This document shows, in pieces, positions 9,400 through 20,658 of a stretch of 64,000 nt of DNA. Where the stretch lies: positions 23,685,190-23,749,189 of the forward strand of contig CM068553.1 in NCBI GenBank assembly GCA_035048495.1. The letters run 5' to 3'. This stretch comes from Euptelea pleiosperma (taxonomy: Eukaryota; Streptophyta; Magnoliopsida; Ranunculales; Eupteleaceae). The notes beneath the pieces are model-generated. The model saw nothing but the letters and a program-made list of their open reading frames with translations, had not been told where the DNA came from and ran no database searches. How positions within the stretch are numbered: position 1 is the stretch's first letter; each line of letters starts with the position of its first letter. The position numbers and the translations under genes are program-made.

Positions 9400-12300
9400 T
9401 GATATTTGCTCAAAAGTGCTTATTTTAAGCAATTATCCTTTTAGTGTTATTGCATTCTCCTACGTAAAATACTCTATTTACCTACTTTTCTACGTAAGAG
9501 TCTCTTGTGTTGCGTAGAACACACTTTTCTGGACGAAATGGTATATTTGCATGCATTAAACACATTTTCTGAAAGTCTAGATATGAAGCCGTTTTGATTA
9601 AGTCTCATTACGTGCTTCTCGTTATTGTAGGAAACCCGATCGGGCGATTTTCGAGACTTACGGACCCAGGATCAATCATTGAAGCCCACAATTGACGGCC
9701 AAAGCCTTTGATCAAAGCATAAAGAACCAGTGGACTGAGGATAAGAAGATATAGGCCAAGAGTGGGATGATCCAGAAAGTCGAAAAAGCCTGAGAGAAAA
9801 TCAAGAGAGAAGGAGAGCCAAGCACCCCGAGAAGATACTAAGGAGATTAAAGCTTATCAATTAAAACAAGATGAGTGCCTGCTCAGTTGGTAAAGCATGT
9901 AGAAGACCAAGTCAGAGACCAGGGTTCCAGACCCTCTGCTAACATTTTATCTCCATTTTGTGTAATTTTCTCTCTCCTCTCTCTAAACCCTCATTCTCTC
10001 TCCCTCTCTATTCTCAATGTCAACCATCTTATCCTCTATCCCTTCGCAATCTATCAATCCTACAGCCTACCTTGGCTAATCTCCATCAGATGATGATATG
10101 TCCGATCATCACCGTCCACTTCTACCATCCGATCGTCAGCAAAGCATTCGATTATTCCTCCTATCATTGATGGCACCATCTTAGAAATCTAATGGCCCTC
10201 ATCATCCCATGTTCAAATCATATGGGCCTGGTCATCTGTGACCCACGGCCTGCCACTTGGTGGACCCCACATCCTTGCTTGATTTAAGGCGGACCCCACA
10301 GTTTCTAAAATTGACCCTTATCTCACAAAGATTCTAAATTCGAAACTTGATATTTTGAAAGATTCTTTTGAAAAAGGAAGATTGGAGGAATCCATGCAAG
10401 GGGTGGACATATTTTCACAAAGAGGCAACTTCCCATTTTTGGCAAAAGGAGGATTAAACCTCTCTTTCTTTTAAACGAAAATGGCTAAAATCTTGGCCAG
10501 GGATATCTTTCCCTCTCTTAAAAGAGAGGCCCACGGTTTCCATTTATGGAGGGGAGATTCTCTTCTCCAAGGGGGGGGCTAAAAGCTTGGACGGTCCCAA
10601 GCTCTTGATCTCTTCTCCTCAAGCAAGGACGCTCCTCTCTACTCGCAAACTCTTGCACCACATTCTTGAAGTCAAGCAGTCACCACACCATTACCTTCAT
10701 TGGCGACCAGCAACCATCTTCTCCTCCCCCAAGGCCGTCGAAATGACCAAGAACCAGTAACTCCTCTCCATAAAACGAGGGCCAAAACAAAGAAAGAAGG
10801 AGTGGGGGACGTCCTAACCTGCTGCTCCCACATCTCCACGGGCATGCACCTGCTCCATTCTTGCCGATTCAACAAGGTAGCAAGCCTGCAACACCATCAA
10901 CGGCAGCAGGGATCTCCCAAAAGCCACCACCATTAGAGAACGGGTGAGCACAACCAACACGATCCTGCAAATCCGCCTCCTTCCATGGCCAGAGCTCTAC
11001 CAATCACCGTCTCAACGGCTGCCTCCATTCCTTCTTCACCGTCCGCCTCTTGCGATCTCCGCCCACTGTTGCCATGCATTCCAGCGTCACCTCCTAGCCT
11101 GCATGTCCGCCTGCACTGCTGCTGTTCGTACAGCACAGTTGGAACTCCATCCTCCCCCATCTCCCATCTCTATCCACTTCTCTCCCTTCCACGGTTCTGG
11201 ATTGGACGACCATCTCTTCCCTCCTCTTCTCCACGCTTCAGTCATCTCTTCCACATCATCACAACTTCGCCACCATTAACGCCGGTCAAAACCTGCAACT
11301 CCGGCGAATTTGATCGTCGGAACTATAAACTCCAACGTCCTCTTCTACCACTTCTTCTCCACTACAGGTATTGCTCCTCTCCTTGCAACTCACGACCTCC
11401 AAGATGCAGATTAGCCAGCAGTTCCTTCCACTATGCAACACCAGTCAAAGCTTCTCCTCCATCAGAACAACTTGCTGGTTCAGACCTACAACATCACCAT
11501 GCGAAACCTTCTCCCACACCAGCAGGTTCAGTCTGAACCTTCTACCATTTACAACCACCTCCAGCACCTCTCCAAGGTTTCATCTACAGCCACTTCTTCT
11601 TTATTCTGGCCGTGCTCCTCTCCACCCGGTTGCTGCCATTAAAACCAGCAACGTGACAGGTTGGAGAAGGCGATCTCCACCGGTTGCAATACCCAATACC
11701 ACCTGCAATCACGCCTTTCACTACCTGCTCATGCGTGTGTGCAACACCACCCTCTTGGCCACTTGCAGGTGCAACCACCCTTGTCACGGAGCCATCTCCT
11801 TGCTGTCTTGCAGACCAAAATTTCCTCCACCATCGAAATCAGCAACCTGCAAGTGCTCTGCAGCACATACCTTCCCTTGGCACTCCTTAGCCGTGGTCAA
11901 ACCTGCCTTCACCAGTTGCATCTCTCATGCTCCATCTCATACACCATGCATATCGGAACCACCACTTAGCCAAAACTCTGGCCAATCTCTTCTAAGTGGC
12001 CGATCTAACCCAATGGTAAGTACTATGAGGTACTTTCTCTCTCTTCTCTTACTTTCTCTCTCTAGGATTTCTCCTCTCTCTAGAAATCCTAGTCTCTCTG
12101 TACATTTCACTTTCTCTCTCTAGAGTTAGTGACTTTCTCTCTCTACCTAGTTCTCTTACTTTCTCTCTCTAGACGACATGGAAGGGACGTGACATCCCTA
12201 ATCCCATGTTCTCTCTCTAGAGTGAGATTTCTCTCTAAGTCTATTTTTAGATCCTCTCACTACTTCCCCAGGCTGATCGCCTTTTTGCACCACTGACTCC

Positions 12301-12779
12301 GTTCGGTGAATGCAAGAGGGTGAGTTTTTCTCTCACCTCTACCTTGTCGGCCGGTAAACGACCGAGGTGTGAAAATTCTCTCTCTACCTTCTTCCTCTCT
12401 CTCTAAAAATTCTCTTTACATGCTTTCTTACATGCTTTCTAGAATAGATTTACCGCTTTATTTATTTCTGTCATTTATTTAATGTAAGCAACAGTTTGAT
12501 TAATGCAATTTGATTTCGATAATTTAGTCTTCTCTGGATCTTATTTGGATTTTTTTTTTAATCTCGACTCGCCATTCTCATCTTTCCACGTTTCTCTTGT
12601 ATATTATCTGTCATTTTATGTTCTTATTCGCGCTAATCCGACTAATCCCGAGTGCGGATCGACATCCGACACGAATCCCTATACAAATCTATCAATTTTG
12701 CAGGATAATCGGATAAAAATTACAAATATTGTTGAAGTTAGGGTTTCCGTACCAACGACGCGGAAAATACCTACTTTCA
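9400..12779 (+). mobile_element. E2 5' LTR
   Basis: Starts TGATATTTGC and ends CTACTTTCA, followed after two bases by the primer site. The first ~250 bp match the E1/E3 LTR start and the last ~100 bp the E1/E3 LTR end, but the middle differs and is longer, including a CTCTCTCTAG-rich tract at 12020-12420. The 250-codon frame at 11371-12123 lies wholly in the LTR, has no recognisable domain, and is preserved in the other LTR only because the two are near identical. Confidence 0.9.
9871..9940 (+). promoter_or_regulatory. tRNA-like module (Pol III A-box/B-box pair) inside the E2 LTR
   Basis: TGCTCAGTTGG (9880-9890) resembles an A box, and GGTTCCAGACC (9923-9933) a B box, at tRNA-like spacing. 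The second E2 LTR repeats it at 31811-31821 and 31854-31864. Minus-oriented LTRs of the family keep the GGGTCTGGAACCCTG B-box half (near 4697, 18229 and 30157) but a weaker A box. It may be a relic of a captured tRNA or SINE. Activity is not shown. Confidence 0.45.
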
Positions 12780-12781
12780 AA

Positions 12782-12799
12782 TGGCGCCGTTGCCGCTCG
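12782..12799 (+). promoter_or_regulatory. E2 primer binding site (Asp-tRNA type)
   Basis: TGGCGCCGTTGCCG follows the LTR end after AA. This is the primer site typical of Athila-lineage elements, complementary to the 3' end of tRNA-Asp. A second identical site is at 34713-34730 after the second LTR. Confidence 0.85.
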
Positions 12800-14580
12800 G
12801 GTGTTCGGGAGTGCGAAAAAGGACGTAAAAACGGAATTGGAAAGTTGCCGAAGCGGAAAGCTGCTCAATTTGCACAGCCCGACCTTTTCGGAAAACTTTC
12901 TATTTTTTTGTTTTTAGTGATTTTTAGCAGTCTTTTAAATTACTATTTTTAATGCCTCGGAAGGCCGAGTGCAAAGTTGTAATAATTTAGGAATTTTACT
13001 ACTTTCCATATAAACTGCTAGATCTTGTTCTAGGGTTTTTTAGAAACCCTAGATTAAGTGAAAAAAATACCAAAAAAATCAAAAAAAAATTGAAAAATGG
13101 TAGTTTCTATTTCTGCACATTTTAGGATATTCGCATATGGGAAGATTGCATTTTTGGATACTTTCCGAATCGGGAAATTTCCATTTTTGCACGATTTCCA
13201 TTCCTGGGAAATTTCAAATTGGAATTAAGCTTATTTGGATAGTTTCCAAATCGGACGAAATTCCATAATTAGCAATTCTTATTTTTAGAGGATTTATAAC
13301 TATGGAAGGCCCCCTTTTTGGAAGGTTTGCAACACAGGAAGAAACCCTAAGTTTAGTAAGTTTTCAGATTTAGGAAACTTCTACTTTTAGGGAATTTTCC
13401 TAACTTGGAGAAACTCTTAAATTGGAAAGGTCTATTAGGGGGTTGATAGTTGTTTAGTCAACTCTCATGAATAGTAACTTTCCAATTTACCCTGCCTAAT
13501 TGATTGATTGATTGCTTACCCACCCTAGGCAGGGACATTCCAAAAAAATATTCCCACACCCTGGACCCATATCATATACTAATTCGTATGCAGGATTGCG
13601 AATCTAACTGCGGGTAGGGAGCGAAAGCTCACTTAGGAGGAGTCGGGCCCATGCTCATGAAGGATACCCCTCCCTACCCCAAAGAGGCGACCCCGTGGCG
13701 TGGCCCACGGGAGGTAAGTCTCTATCCTCGCCTTGAGTGCGATACTGCGCCATTGGGTGACTCATTGCCGCGTGTCTATTTGCTTTCGCATACATATTAT
13801 TCGACTTGCGTGGCATGGCCGTTAATAATTGAACATTAATCGAGCAGACCCAGCTCTTTTACAACTAGTGGGATTTCATCACCCACCTCATCATTCCATC
13901 TGATTTGATCCCAAGGCTCCATTTAATTAAAAAGAATCAAGAGTAGAGCCAATTAGCCCGGTGTTCGAGGAAAAATCCACACAAAGCGAACCCGCTTAAC
14001 ATCCAATCGAAATAAGACCACGAGCGCGGGTCCCTGTTGTCTAACACACCCATAAGTCCCTGCTACTCAAGTACACTGAGCTCTATGTGGCATCTTGGAC
14101 TATTCGGCGGTTAGTTACGTGTGGACTAGGAACACGCACCAACCCTAGCTTAACCCGAGGGAACACTCTTCTTAAACACTTGACCAATCCGGTTAGTCTG
14201 GGACGTACTTAAGACAGCCATTGTGCCGCACGTCTGTCTAGGCTTCGGATTGCCTTGTTGTTAACTAGAGTCAGTACTAAAGGATTCGCTTTGAAGAGTG
14301 TAGCCTGGTGAGAACCTAAGAGCGACAAAGTTAGTCCGGCGGTTAACAAAATAAACCAGTGGTCCGCCCACTGTCATAATCTACCATACCCCAGAAACTA
14401 ACAAGATAAATCCTCAAACTTATCCTGATTTGTTTTAGGCATAGGATTATCTTGCTTGCTCTATGTGCACCATGAAGGATCTCAAACCCAGTGTCTCTTT
14501 GTAACCTAGTCTGAAGCTTATTTATATGGGTTCAACTGCCCCATTGTTTGACTCGATCTGAGAGTCCTTCAATCTTCAAC
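12800..14580 (+). other. E2 5' untranslated internal region
   Basis: Non-coding. It is the inverted counterpart of E1 26450-28117: GTGCGAAAAAGGACGT after the primer site, TAGGGTTTTTTAGAAACCCTAG, the CGTGGCGTGGCCCACGGGAGG block and CCCGCTTAACATCCAATCG. The part up to 14343 is repeated at 34711-36273. Confidence 0.8.
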
Positions 14581-15060
14581 ACTCTTCCTTTGCCATTGGT
14601 CTCTTACTGATGAGAGACCAGGCAGACGGATCTCATCGATCCAATCTCTTACGACTGATGATCATTTCAGTCTCACTGCATTTTATACTGGATAGGGGTG
14701 CTTACTGTCAACCCCACTGGAGTCTGCTCCAATAAATCCATCCCCGATACACATTGTGTCTTCGGCTCTGCTAACCATGGTCAGAGAATCCCTTGCTAGG
14801 TCTCTTACTGATGAGAGACCCACTTCTGTTCTCCCATACCCGCTCCTCTTTATGAGTTTGCGGCTCTGCTAACAACGGCCAGAGAACCCTCTCAGTCTTA
14901 ACTGAGAAAGAACCTACCTGTACTACTGCTGGGTTGGGTTAGCTCGATTGGAAGCGTTCCTGCTCCAACTGATGAGCTGGATGACTGATGACTCACTCAG
15001 TCTCCCTATGCTTCAAATTGGTTGGGGGTGCTTATCACCCCCATTGTGTCTGGCTGAAGA
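14581..15060 (+). pseudogene. E2 residual pol fragment with duplicated 'MAREP' segment
   Basis: GGCTCTGCTAACCATGGTCAGAGAA (from 14764) and GGCTCTGCTAACAACGGCCAGAGAA (from 14861) are two copies of the E1 segment encoding ITMAREP (residues 925-931). The E3 remnant has the same duplication (near 7020-7150), so E2 and E3 belong to one deletion sublineage. Everything else in gag-pol is gone. GGTCTCTTACTGATGAGAGACC, a small hairpin, occurs twice (14599, 14798). Confidence 0.55.
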
Positions 15061-16232
15061 CGTAAAACTTAGCGCTTTCGGAAAGGCAATTCCGGTATTC
15101 CTAGAGTACATGAGTCTCATGCATTTATTATTACTGTTATATCTCTGAAAATGCAGGTACATTCATTCTCCCGATCATCAGGTACCACACACTGTCGAGT
15201 TTCTGCCGACTTGGTAACATCCTCCCTGAACTTTTGCATCATCGTCACCGATTTTTCATCATTTTATGTCCCGGTCATGAGCACCGAGGACGGTGCTATA
15301 TTTTGGTTGGGGGTGGGTATTTACCAAAACTCATGTCTTCATTTTGATAAAAAAAAAAAATACTTGTTTTTGGGGTGATTTCCGATGTTCTCCAAAAGTT
15401 TTCTAGAATTTCAAAAATGTGTCAAATACCCTGACTTTGATTAGCTGAAAACCTCCGTTAAGTCAGTATTGAGGATGTCAATTTTTGTTTAAAGTTAGCG
15501 TTGAGTCAATTCAAGCGTGACTACAGCAGGTTTGAAAACTTAGAAAAACTCAGATTCGGCACAATTGTACACTATCAACATCAGAGTCATCCTAAGTTTT
15601 GAAACTCTAGAGATCCTGTGAGAAGAATTGTGGAGACCTAACCCAGTGAGCTTTCGAGCCTTTAATCATTTCAGAGAGTTATACAATAATCCTGAGTCAA
15701 TGGATGACTCACTATTCTTCATGCCCGCAATATTCGTTGAGAGATCTCATTATCTTTTGCTTCGATCATAAAACTCGGAACGACATCAAAATTGGATTAT
15801 TACAACAGAACCTTCTCTGTATCCAATCAAGACAGTATACATGATAGTGCAAACCTTAGAAAATGATTTAGGCCATTTTTCTGAACCATTCAGCCTTTTT
15901 ACTCACCTGAATTATACTTCACTAGAAACCCCTTGAGCCATTCTATAAAAGCCTTTTCTTTGTAAACCCATCAACCTAAAATCCAGTCCAGCTACGAAAC
16001 ATGACTGGCTACCCTTATTTTGAGATGGACAAAAGAATAACTGATATGGGTGTACCATGAAAAGAAAAGTAAAGAAGAAGAATCAAAAGAAAAAGAAAGT
16101 GGTTCAAGCTGAAAACAAAATATGGAAAGAAAGTATGAAAAAGTGCTGAAAAGAAATTGAGCAGTCTCAGAAATATCAAGAAAAAGAGAAAAATACAAAA
16201 AAAAAGGAAAAAGAACCAGATAATGGTGTTAC
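15061..16232 (+). other. E2 3' non-coding internal region, left part
   Basis: Inverted match to E1 19410-20600, including the poly-A run at 15350-15360 that pairs with the E1 poly-T at 20277-20301. It ends GTGTTAC at the E1 insertion site and continues at 30664. Confidence 0.8.
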
Positions 16233-17769
16233 TGAAAGTAGGGTTTTTCCGTCGTTGAGAGAACGACCCTAATCTCAATACATTTGTAATTTCGATCTGA
16301 GATTTCCTGCAAAATTAAGCTATGCTTTGCATGGTGGAAGTATGTCGGATGTCGATCCGCACTCGGGGTTTAGTTAGCGCAAACAAGAACATAAAATAAC
16401 GGAAGAATGTAAAAACATCATGGTTCATAAATGCTTCTAAAAATGAATGGTGGGATGAGAATGATGGAGAGGTCGGGATTTAAAACATGCTTTTGATTTT
16501 ATTGATATCAAAGAACTATAATTCGCAAAAATCATATAATTCAAAAGAGAACACTAAAACCAAGAATAATTGCATTAATTTAAACTGTCATTACATCAAA
16601 ACAAAACTTACATAATTCAAACTAATCTAGAAAGAAGTAAAACTAGAGAGAGAGAAAGAGTTAAAATAGAGAAAATCTAGAGATTTTTAGGGCGAGAAAC
16701 AAGAACTAAGAGAAGTCCTAGAGAGAGAAAGATAGACATAGATAGAGAAATTGAACGGACCGAGGGATAAGGGAGGGAAACTGTATTTTGATCTTACCAT
16801 GGTGGTTGCGGGTTTCCAGTGTTGTAGGCTCATACCGTGGAAGGTCATATTGAGTTTCCGGCCAAGAAATAAGATGTGCAGTCCGATCGTGGCAGTAGCT
16901 TGGAGAAGTAGATCATTGTGGTCTAGGCTATGGAAGGCGCACCAACAGGTGGTTGTTGCTCGCCGTTTGGGGATGAAGGAGGTGTTGCTGCTGGGGGACT
17001 TGCTGATGAAGATGGAGGAACGGTTTGGTGATGCGTTTATGGCAGCAACGCAAGGTTTAACGGCCCGCAACTTGCAGGCCGTGGCAGCAGCAGGTGGAAT
17101 GGAGATAGGTAGGGGCGGTTTCTCCTCCTTCTTCTTCTACTCTCTTTCTTATACGATGGGTAGAGGTGATAATCGGACCGACCGGAGTTGCAGGTCCGGC
17201 TACACGGTGGCTGAGATCGTGGAGATTCGTTGGGCAGCAAGGAAGAGCACCAAACTCGATGTTGCAGGTGGGGTTGGTGATGAGAAACACCGTGAGTGCT
17301 TGCAAGGAGAAGGCAAACACAGGCAGTGTAGTGCCGTTGGATTTGAAGATCACCAGCAGGTGGTACCGGCGACTGTGGTGGGCGGTAATGGAAGGAGAAG
17401 ATGAACCAGTCCGGCGAGAACGGTGGTGGCTAGCGGGCGGCAAAAAGGAGAGGAAGATGATGGTTTTTAGCTGGTCGAACCAGCAATGAAGGGCCAAGGA
17501 GATGATGACGGCTGGGGTTAGCAATGAGAAGTCGTTGGCCGGAGTTGCAGGCTGCAACTCCGGTGATAGAGATGAAGAAGATGAAGAAGATTGAGAAGAG
17601 AAAAATGGAGGAAAACGGTCTAAAACCGAGGGGAAGAAGGGGCAAACGAGTTGGGGGAGAGAATGGAGCAGATTTGAGGGGGATTAGGGTTCGAACGAAC
17701 CCTTCTCCCTCATCTTATAAAGCTCCCTATTTCCATTAATGGAAATAGGGTATTTTTTGAAAATAAAAA

Positions 17770-17803
<34 letters not shown>

Positions 17804-18735
17804 TAAAATGCTACTTTTCTATGGGGAATCTCCCCAATTAGTGGACCCCCCATTTAATTAAAATTATTTTTGAAATTCGCGGGGTCCACTAACTGGTCGG
17901 ACAGCGGGTCGATGCTGATGGGCCCGGCTACTGGCCCACATGGACTGATGATGTCCATCGTCTCACAAGATGATGTGACAGGCATTCTGAAGGCGATCGG
18001 ATGGATGGTGACTTGATTGGGACCCAGATTGGTAGATCGACGGATCTAAAGAGATCCAACGGTCCGATTGAAGATCCAACGGTCAGAAAGCTAAGGGAGA
18101 TGAGATAGAGCTGATAGGCAGGAGTTCTGGGGTTAGGTCAGTAGATTCGAGGATCGAGAGATGAAGAGAGAGAGAGAATAAGGAGAGATGAGAGAAAAAG
18201 TATCAAAAAAAATGGAAAAAAGCACTGGCGGAGGGTCTGGAACCCTGTTCTTCACTGTGACCATCCTCACGCTTCTCCAGTAGAGTCGACCATCATTCTT
18301 TGCTGACTCATGTGGCTTTAAACGCTTTGGTCCGTCTCTTGGTCATTGGCTCTCCTACTCTCTTCGTTCTTTGGGCCGACTTTTTGGTCCTCTTATTCAG
18401 CCCATATTTGGCCCATATCTTCTAGTTATAGCATGTGGGCTTGTTAAGCTTTGATAATGGGCTTTCATGATCGATTTGGGCCCACAAGTCTCGAAAATCG
18501 TCCCATCGGGGTGTCCTGCGACAGAAGAAGCGCGTAATCAGAACGGCTTAATATTTAGACTTCCGAAAATGTGTTTAATGCATGCAAATATACCATTTCG
18601 TCCAGAAAAGTGTGTTTTACGCAATGAGATAGACTCTTACGTAGAAAAGTGGATAATTAGAGCAGTTTTACGTAGGAGAGTGCGATAACGCTAACAGGAT
18701 AAGTGCTTAAAATAAGCACTTTTGAGCGAATATCA
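16233..18735 (-). mobile_element. E1 3' LTR
   Basis: 2503 bp, plus-strand ends TGAAAGTAGG and GCGAATATCA. Near identical to 28136-30658. Visible differences are A/G at about 16935, A/G at about 17162, one missing ~20-bp copy of the GTCCGATGGAAGATCCAACG unit near 18080, a poly-T run of different length near 17770, and G/A near 18130. Predicted short frames in it occur in both LTRs and are not genes. Confidence 0.93.
17539..17563. repeat. CCGGAGTTGCAG / CTGCAACTCCGG hairpin in LTR
   Basis: A 25-base near-perfect palindrome with 11-base arms. It is present at 29442-29466 in the other E1 LTR, and related copies sit at 3309-3333, 3490-3514 and 3665-3690 in the solo LTR. Half-sites occur near 17190 and 11293. 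See findings. Confidence 0.7.
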
Positions 18736-18750
18736 CAACCCCCAACCAGC
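18736..18750 (-). promoter_or_regulatory. E1 polypurine tract
   Basis: GCTGGTTGGGGGTTG on the minus strand, abutting the 3' LTR start, identical to those of E2 and E3. Confidence 0.8.
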
Positions 18751-20658
18751 ATATTGCCAATCCTTGGCAATTAGTGCGAAATACATGAGCTTAAAAGGGC
18801 TCTGCACATGCTGCACACTTTTTCATATTAGCTCAGGGAAAACCCCGTTCGTCAAATCATTGAATGGATGCAAAAAAAGTTACATGCTAGCGAAGAGTTG
18901 GAAAGTTTTGGCAAGACTACAGACTGATAATCATGACCCAGAATAGTCAGACTCTGCGTGTGTGTGTGCTCAACATTCTCATCATCCGACAGTAAAGATT
19001 TCCAGATCACCTCTAAGTTTTTATGCCTCGACCTCAAATCTCACATGTTTAGCACTCAGAATAGAATCACACAAGAAGGGTTTTCTTCTTTTCTCTCAAT
19101 TTATATGTGAGGAGATGTATTTAATATAAAGAGGCAAAAGATCTCACATATGTTTTATTTGAAGGAAGGACATCTTTAACAGAAGAAGATCTCATGATTG
19201 GAATACCACTTCACTCGGGAACGTCAGATCAAACTCTATAGCTTCTCTTTCTCCAATCTCCACATTTTATGATCGTACTATCCTAGAATCAAGTAGGACT
19301 TTCCTGGGTTGTAATGAGGCTTAGGTCAGGTGTAGAGAGATAAAGGAATACAGGATTTCAAAGATCTTGAGAGGATATTGCCATTTTCTTGAATTTTTCC
19401 TGCGACGTAACACCATTATCTGGTTCTTTTTCCTTTTTTCGTATTTTTCTCTTTTTCTTGATATTTCTGTGACTGCTCAATTTCTTTTCAGCCCTTCTTC
19501 ATACTTTCTTTTCATATTTTGTTTTCAGCTTGAACCACTTTCTTTTCTTTTGATTCTTCTTATTTACTTTTCTTTTCACGGTACACCCATATCAGTTATT
19601 CTTTTGTCCATCTCAAAATAAGGGTAGCCAGTCATGTTTCATAGCTGTACTGGATTTTAGGTTGATGGGTTTGCAAATAAAAGGCTTTTATAGAACGGCT
19701 CAAGGGGTTTCTAGTGAAGTATAATTCAGGTGAGTAAAAAAAGTTGAATGGTTCAGAAAAATGGCCTAAATCATTTTCTAGGGTTTGCACTATCATGTAT
19801 ACTGTCTTGACTGGATACAGAGAAGGTTCTGTCGTAGTAATCCAATGTTGATGTCGTTCCGAGTTTTATGATCGAAGCAAAAGATAATGAGATCTCTCAA
19901 CGAATATTGCGGGCATGAAGAATAGTGAGTCATCTTGTGACTCAGGATTAATGTATACTCTCTGAAATGATTAAAGGCTCGAAAGCTTACTGGGTTAGGT
20001 CTCCACAATTCTTCTCACAGGATCTCTAGAATTTCTAAACTTAGGATGACTCTGATATTGATAGTGTACAATTGTGCCGAGTATGAGTTTTTCTGAGTTT
20101 TCAAACCTGCTGTAGTCACGCTTGAATTGACTCAACGCTAATTTTAAACAAAAATTGACATCCTCAATACTGACTTAACGGAGGTTTTCAGCTAATCAAA
20201 GTCAGGGTATTTGACACATTTTTGAAATTCTAGAAAACTTTTGGAGAACATCGGAAATCACCCCAAAAACAAGAATTTTTTTTTTTTTTTTTTTTTTTTT
20301 TCAAAATGAAGACATGAGTTTTGGTAAATACCCACCCCCAACCAAAATACAGCACCGTCCTCGGTGCTCATGACCGGGACATAAAATGATAACAAATCAG
20401 AGATGATGATGCAAAGATTCAGGAAGGATGTTACCAAGTCGGCAGAAACTCGACAGTGTGTGGTACCTGATGATTGGAAGAATGAATGTACCTGCATTTC
20501 CAGAGATATAACAGTAATAACAAATGCATGAGACTCATGTACTCTAGGAATACCGGAATTGCCTTTCCGAAAGCGCTAAGTTTTACGTCTTCAGCCAGAC
20601 ATGACGGGGGTGACAGGCACCCCCAACCAAGTTTGAGCACAGGAGACTGAGTGGATCA
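18751..20658 (-). other. E1 3' non-coding region between pol and polypurine tract
   Basis: About 1.9 kb without a credible gene. It includes a poly-T run at 20277-20301 (poly-A on the element strand) and a TG-repeat near 18957-18970. Athila elements often have a long spacer here, sometimes with an envelope-like frame. No envelope-like frame with membrane segments is visible in this copy. Confidence 0.75.

Noticed and set aside
10985..12123. Frames of 183 and 250 codons, repeated near 32916-34054
   Set aside because: Wholly within the E2 LTRs. Preservation in two places reflects LTR identity, not selection; Ser/Pro/His-rich and domainless.
16687..17557. Frames of 127, 166 and 217 codons, repeated at 28590-29460
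   Set aside because: Shadows inside the two E1 LTRs, on both strands, with no recognisable family.
18751..20658. Possible envelope-like gene of E1
   Set aside because: Only short scattered frames; no long frame with signal or membrane segments on the element strand.
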